This document shows positions 7,512 through 9,643 of a DNA stretch of 9,643 bases, piece after piece. The DNA is from Gulosibacter massiliensis (GTDB lineage Bacteria > Actinomycetota > Actinomycetes > Actinomycetales > Microbacteriaceae): the NCBI GenBank assembly GCA_943325745.2, contig CALPQP020000025.1:1-9643 (forward strand). The letters run 5' to 3'. A program made the position numbers and the translations under genes. Each line of letters opens with the position of its first letter. Position 1 is the first letter of the stretch. Under the pieces are notes generated by a model, which saw only the letters and a program-made list of their open reading frames with translations, made no database searches and was not told the origin of the DNA.

Positions 7512-7659
7512 AATCTGTTGTGTGATCGCATCGAGTGACGCAATCCGCGTTCTGTCACTACGCGCGGAACTGACTATCCGCTCAAATCTTTCGATTTCTA
7601 GCCCGGCATGTCCGGAAAAGTCCTGCGCGACTAACGCGCTCCCTCATCTTATCGGACTT

Positions 7660-7665
7660 TATACT
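7660..7665 (+). promoter_or_regulatory. -10 hexamer TATACT next to the start of the plus-strand membrane gene
   Basis: TATACT (five of six to consensus) ends three bases before ATG 7669 and six bases before the in-frame GTG 7672. Transcription would begin at about the start codon, so the mRNA is probably leaderless, consistent with no usable Shine-Dalgarno there. No good -35 hexamer is visible. Confidence 0.55.
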
Positions 7666-7668
7666 CAG

Positions 7669-8058
7669 ATGGTGAATGACGTATCCCTTGCCGCGTCGGC
7701 ACTGGTCGTGGTTGCGACAATCGTTGCGGTGTTTCAAATCGCCCTCGCCGCGGGAGCGCCGTGGGGCGAGTGGGCGTTCGGCGGCCAAAACAAAGGTGCA
7801 CTGCCCGTCAACCTCCGTATTTCGAGTGTTGTCAGTCTGCTCGTTTACGCGGTACAAATCACCCATTACGGTGCCGTCGCTGAGTTCTGGGTTTCGCCGT
7901 TCGGGATTGACGTCGCGCCAGTTCTCGATTGGGTCTTCGTTGTGTTTTTCTCGCTGGGGCTCGTCATGAATTTGATTTCGCGAAGCCACAAGGAGCGTAA
8001 TCTGTGGGCCCCTGTGGTCGCGGTGTCGCTCGGTTGTGCACTCGTCATCGCATTGTAA
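7669..8058 (+). CDS. uncharacterised four-helix membrane protein with GAPWGE..GG motif
   Basis: A 129-residue integral membrane protein with four hydrophobic segments (about 6-28, 50-66, 85-104, 111-128). After helix 1 comes GAPWGEWAFGGQNKGALP (29-46), then LRISS entering helix 2; after helix 3 comes NLISRSHKERNLWAP (101-115). I recall this pattern (GAPWG, GG, LPxxLRxxS, SRSxxER) in small uncharacterised membrane proteins of actinobacteria and others, with no known activity. The start is ATG 7669 or GTG 7672; the latter would match the start geometry of the VKOR gene that follows. It ends 16 bases before that gene. A longer in-frame reading from 7240 is antisense to rne and is rejected. It may be functionally linked to the VKOR protein, by adjacency only. 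Confidence 0.8.
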   Translation: MVNDVSLAASALVVVATIVAVFQIALAAGAPWGEWAFGGQNKGALPVNLRISSVVSLLVYAVQITHYGAVAEFWVSPFGIDVAPVLDWVFVVFFSLGLVMNLISRSHKERNLWAPVVAVSLGCALVIAL

Positions 8059-8062
8059 AGAC

Positions 8063-8068
8063 GATAAT
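8063..8068 (+). promoter_or_regulatory. -10 hexamer GATAAT in front of the VKOR gene
   Basis: GATAAT (five of six to consensus) followed by six bases (AGAAAC) and GTG 8075. This is the same geometry as TATACT, six bases, GTG at 7660-7674. It suggests a second, leaderless transcript for the VKOR gene even though it closely follows the membrane-protein gene. No Shine-Dalgarno is present and no good -35 is seen. Confidence 0.5.
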
Positions 8069-8074
8069 AGAAAC

Positions 8075-8683
8075 GTGAACCCCACCTTCCGCGGCCGATA
8101 CGCGTTCGGCGCCTTCATCCTCGTATTCGGGTTGATTTCGTTGTGGGCCGCACTGACTCTGTCGACCGAGGGGTACTACCTTCTCAAGGACGGTACGCAA
8201 CCGTCGTGCAACATCAACCCTTTCTTTAGCTGCGGAAACGTCATGCAATCCGACGAGGCGCGCGCGTTCTTCGGGGTCCCGAATTACTTTTGGGGGCTGA
8301 TCGGTTGGGGCGTCGTTTCGGCAACCGGTGCTGGCATGCTCGCCGGTGCGACATACGCGCGCTGGTATTGGCGCGCATTCACCGTCGGAATGTTCGTCGC
8401 GTGGTTCTTCTTGATGTGGCTGTTCTTCGCCGCCGTCTATGACATCGGCTTCCTCTGCCTCTACTGCATGGTGACCTGGACGACTCAATCGATCATGTTG
8501 TGGATCGTGCTGCCATGGCTCCTGCGCGAGAAACTTCTGTTTGACAGCGAGAAGCTCTCACGAATTGGCGCGGCGATTTTGCCCTTCGCATGGTTGTTGC
8601 CCGTCGTGAACATTGCGGGAATCGGTCTCGCGATCATCGCGCAGTTTCCGTTGCTCGTTCCGATGCTCCTCAGCGGTTACTAG
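8075..8683 (+). CDS. vitamin K epoxide reductase (VKOR) family membrane oxidoreductase
   Basis: Bacterial VKOR proteins re-oxidise a Dsb-type thiol oxidase outside the membrane and pass electrons to quinone, replacing DsbB in actinobacteria. The 202-residue protein has helices at about 10-30, 70-92, 101-123, 126-150 and 165-195. The four characteristic cysteines are present: the loop pair C45 and C53 ([14 protein letters not shown]) and the CxxC pair C128/C131 ([10 protein letters not shown]) at a helix start. [10 protein letters not shown] (66-75) matches the family segment after the loop cysteines. GTG 8075 is chosen over upstream in-frame codons because it starts just before the first helix and follows a -10 hexamer by six bases. 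It has no fused thioredoxin domain, so a separate DsbA-like partner is expected elsewhere. Its TAG overlaps the ndk stop on the other strand. Confidence 0.9.
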   Translation: MNPTFRGRYAFGAFILVFGLISLWAALTLSTEGYYLLKDGTQPSCNINPFFSCGNVMQSDEARAFFGVPNYFWGLIGWGVVSATGAGMLAGATYARWYWRAFTVGMFVAWFFLMWLFFAAVYDIGFLCLYCMVTWTTQSIMLWIVLPWLLREKLLFDSEKLSRIGAAILPFAWLLPVVNIAGIGLAIIAQFPLLVPMLLSGY

Positions 8684-9096
8684 AACCAGAGCGCGAGTTC
8701 GCGGGTGGCCGACTCTGGTGAGTCACTGCCGTGCACGAGGTTCTTCTGAACCTTGAGTCCCCAGTCGCGGGCGAGGTCGCCACGAATCGAGCCCGGGGCG
8801 GCGAGGGTCGGGTCGGTGGTGCCGGCCAGTGCACGGAAACCCTCGACGACGCGATGTCCGCGAATTTTTGCCGCGACGACGGGACCGCTCGACATGAACT
8901 CGAGGAGGGGCTCAAAAAACGGCTTGCCTTCGTGTTCTTGGTAGTGCGCCGTCAACAAAGCACGATCGGGGTTCAGCATGCGCAGATCGACGATCTCGTA
9001 ACCTTTCGCCTCGATGCGGCGAAGGATTTCGCCAACGAGGTTGCGTTCGGTTCCGTCCGGTTTGATGAGGACGAGCGTGTCCTGAAGTTCGGTCAT
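8680..9096 (-). CDS. ndk: nucleoside diphosphate kinase
   Basis: Transfers the gamma-phosphate of ATP to nucleoside diphosphates through a phosphohistidine intermediate, balancing NTP and dNTP pools. The 138-residue length is usual. KPDG (12-15), [19 protein letters not shown] (57-75) and the active-site [12 protein letters not shown] (119-130) with phosphorylated H122 are all intact. ATG 9096 has AAAGGA six bases upstream and overlaps the preceding stop as ATGA. Its end overlaps the convergent VKOR gene by four bases at CTAG, leaving no space for a terminator between them. Confidence 0.97.
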   Translation of the reverse strand: MTELQDTLVLIKPDGTERNLVGEILRRIEAKGYEIVDLRMLNPDRALLTAHYQEHEGKPFFEPLLEFMSSGPVVAAKIRGHRVVEGFRALAGTTDPTLAAPGSIRGDLARDWGLKVQKNLVHGSDSPESATRELALWF

Positions 9097-9437
9097 TGCT
9101 GTTCCTTTCGACGGTCAAGTTGTTGTCCCTTGACGAGGCAATAGGTGAAAAAGATGATGCAGACGAGCCAGGCTAGGCCCCACATCGGTTCGGTAACCAC
9201 GGGCAGAGCTAGAAGCGCTTGTGATGCGTACACGATCGGGTGGAGTCCACGGCGAAGTGTTGCTTGGGCAAGCGCAAGCATTGCGACGAGCACGATGGCG
9301 CTAACGAGAACCTCGAGCCACTGTTGCTTGTGAAGTCCGGCCATCGCGATAGCGCCGAACAGGATGGTGGCCATCTCGACTCCAAATGCGACGCTCAGCA
9401 GCGATTCGGTTGCGCTGCGTTGACGGCGTTCGCTCAT
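9093..9437 (-). CDS. DUF4233 family small membrane protein between folC and ndk
   Basis: A 114-residue protein with about four hydrophobic helices (13-34, 41-59, 66-82, 86-103) and a charged C-terminal tail ([10 protein letters not shown]). The N-terminal segment [23 protein letters not shown] and the position between folC and ndk match the actinobacterial DUF4233 family (Rv2446c in M. tuberculosis sits in the same place). Its function is unknown. ATG 9437 is used because it begins just before helix 1, has GGAG eight bases upstream, and overlaps the folC stop as ATGA. The frame extends to 9524 as His/Gly/Pro-rich residues inside folC and is not used. Confidence 0.85.
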   Translation of the reverse strand: MSERRQRSATESLLSVAFGVEMATILFGAIAMAGLHKQQWLEVLVSAIVLVAMLALAQATLRRGLHPIVYASQALLALPVVTEPMWGLAWLVCIIFFTYCLVKGQQLDRRKEQQ

Positions 9438-9643
9438 GTCCAGTTCTCCGTTCGGGCGAGGGTGATGGTGTCCCCCACAAGAGTGATACTTCCCGTGACC
9501 ATAATCGCATCTGACGGGCCACACATCGACTTTGCCGTATCGATCGCCGCAGAGAGTGTCGGTTCCGCACTGACACGATCCGCACCGACCAGTGCCGCGA
9601 CGATGTCAGCAAGGTCGTCCGCTTGCATCGCACGGTCCGAACC
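9434..9643 (-). CDS. folC: bifunctional folylpolyglutamate/dihydrofolate synthase, C-terminal fragment
   Basis: The last 69 codons of a gene that enters from the right edge. FolC adds glutamate to folates, and in many bacteria also joins glutamate to dihydropteroate. The fragment shows the C-terminal ligase-domain end, with a predicted helix (MQADDLADIVAALVGADRV) and the characteristic final strand motif IMVTGSITLVGDTITL. The call rests on this motif and the gene order folC-DUF4233-ndk. The ATP-binding and catalytic parts are outside the window. The stop overlaps the next start as ATGA. Confidence 0.8.
   Translation of the reverse strand, partial: GSDRAMQADDLADIVAALVGADRVSAEPTLSAAIDTAKSMCGPSDAIMVTGSITLVGDTITLARTENWT

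Noticed and set aside
7603..7615. CCGG-CATGT-CCGG inverted repeat as a terminator
   Set aside because: Only four pairs and no T tract on either strand, so it is likely chance in GC-rich DNA.
7240..7668. N-terminal extension of the plus-strand membrane protein
   Set aside because: The extension runs antisense through the rne start and through the -10 hexamer; hydrophobic, family-like sequence begins only at 7669.

Overview
The window looks like a conserved chromosomal housekeeping block from a high-GC Gram-positive bacterium (Actinomycetota). The best guess is Microbacteriaceae. The gene order folC - DUF4233 - ndk - rne - rplU - rpmA - obgE - proB - proA - nadD is that of the actinobacterial folC-to-nadD locus; Mycobacterium tuberculosis keeps the same genes in the same order with extra genes between them. 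Coding is dense, GTG starts are common, and both rne and obgE carry actinobacterial-style extensions. The family assignment rests on gene order and protein style only, because no database search was possible.

Layout, right to left along the minus strand: the C-terminal end of folC (9434-9643, cut by the window edge), a DUF4233-type membrane protein, and ndk, joined by ATGA stop/start overlaps. A plus-strand pair interrupts the block (7669-8683): an uncharacterised four-helix membrane protein and a vitamin K epoxide reductase (VKOR) family protein. Both have a -10 hexamer only a few bases before the start codon, which suggests leaderless mRNAs. The minus strand then resumes with rne (RNase E/G), rplU-rpmA (ribosomal proteins L21 and L27), obgE (ribosome-associated GTPase), proB-proA (first two proline-biosynthesis steps), a 57-residue single-helix membrane protein, nadD (NAD synthesis), and the N-terminal 80 codons of an unrecognised disordered protein carrying a 15-bp tandem repeat (1-241).

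Functionally the block combines ribosome assembly and RNA turnover (rne, rplU, rpmA, obgE) with cofactor, nucleotide and amino-acid supply (folC, ndk, nadD, proB/proA). The VKOR protein is the only envelope redox enzyme, and no Dsb-type thioredoxin-fold partner lies in the window. The longest non-coding stretch is the rne/membrane-protein divergent region (7453-7668), which holds several short inverted repeats and the plus-strand -10 hexamer. The 96-bp rplU upstream region holds a good promoter candidate and a foldable leader.

I found no mobile element, CRISPR array, tRNA, rRNA or clearly novel multi-gene system. The points worth a second look are small-scale: the coding minisatellite, the rplU and rne leaders, the paired leaderless-type starts, the VKOR/ndk stop overlap at a shared CTAG, and two conserved-looking but unnamed membrane proteins.
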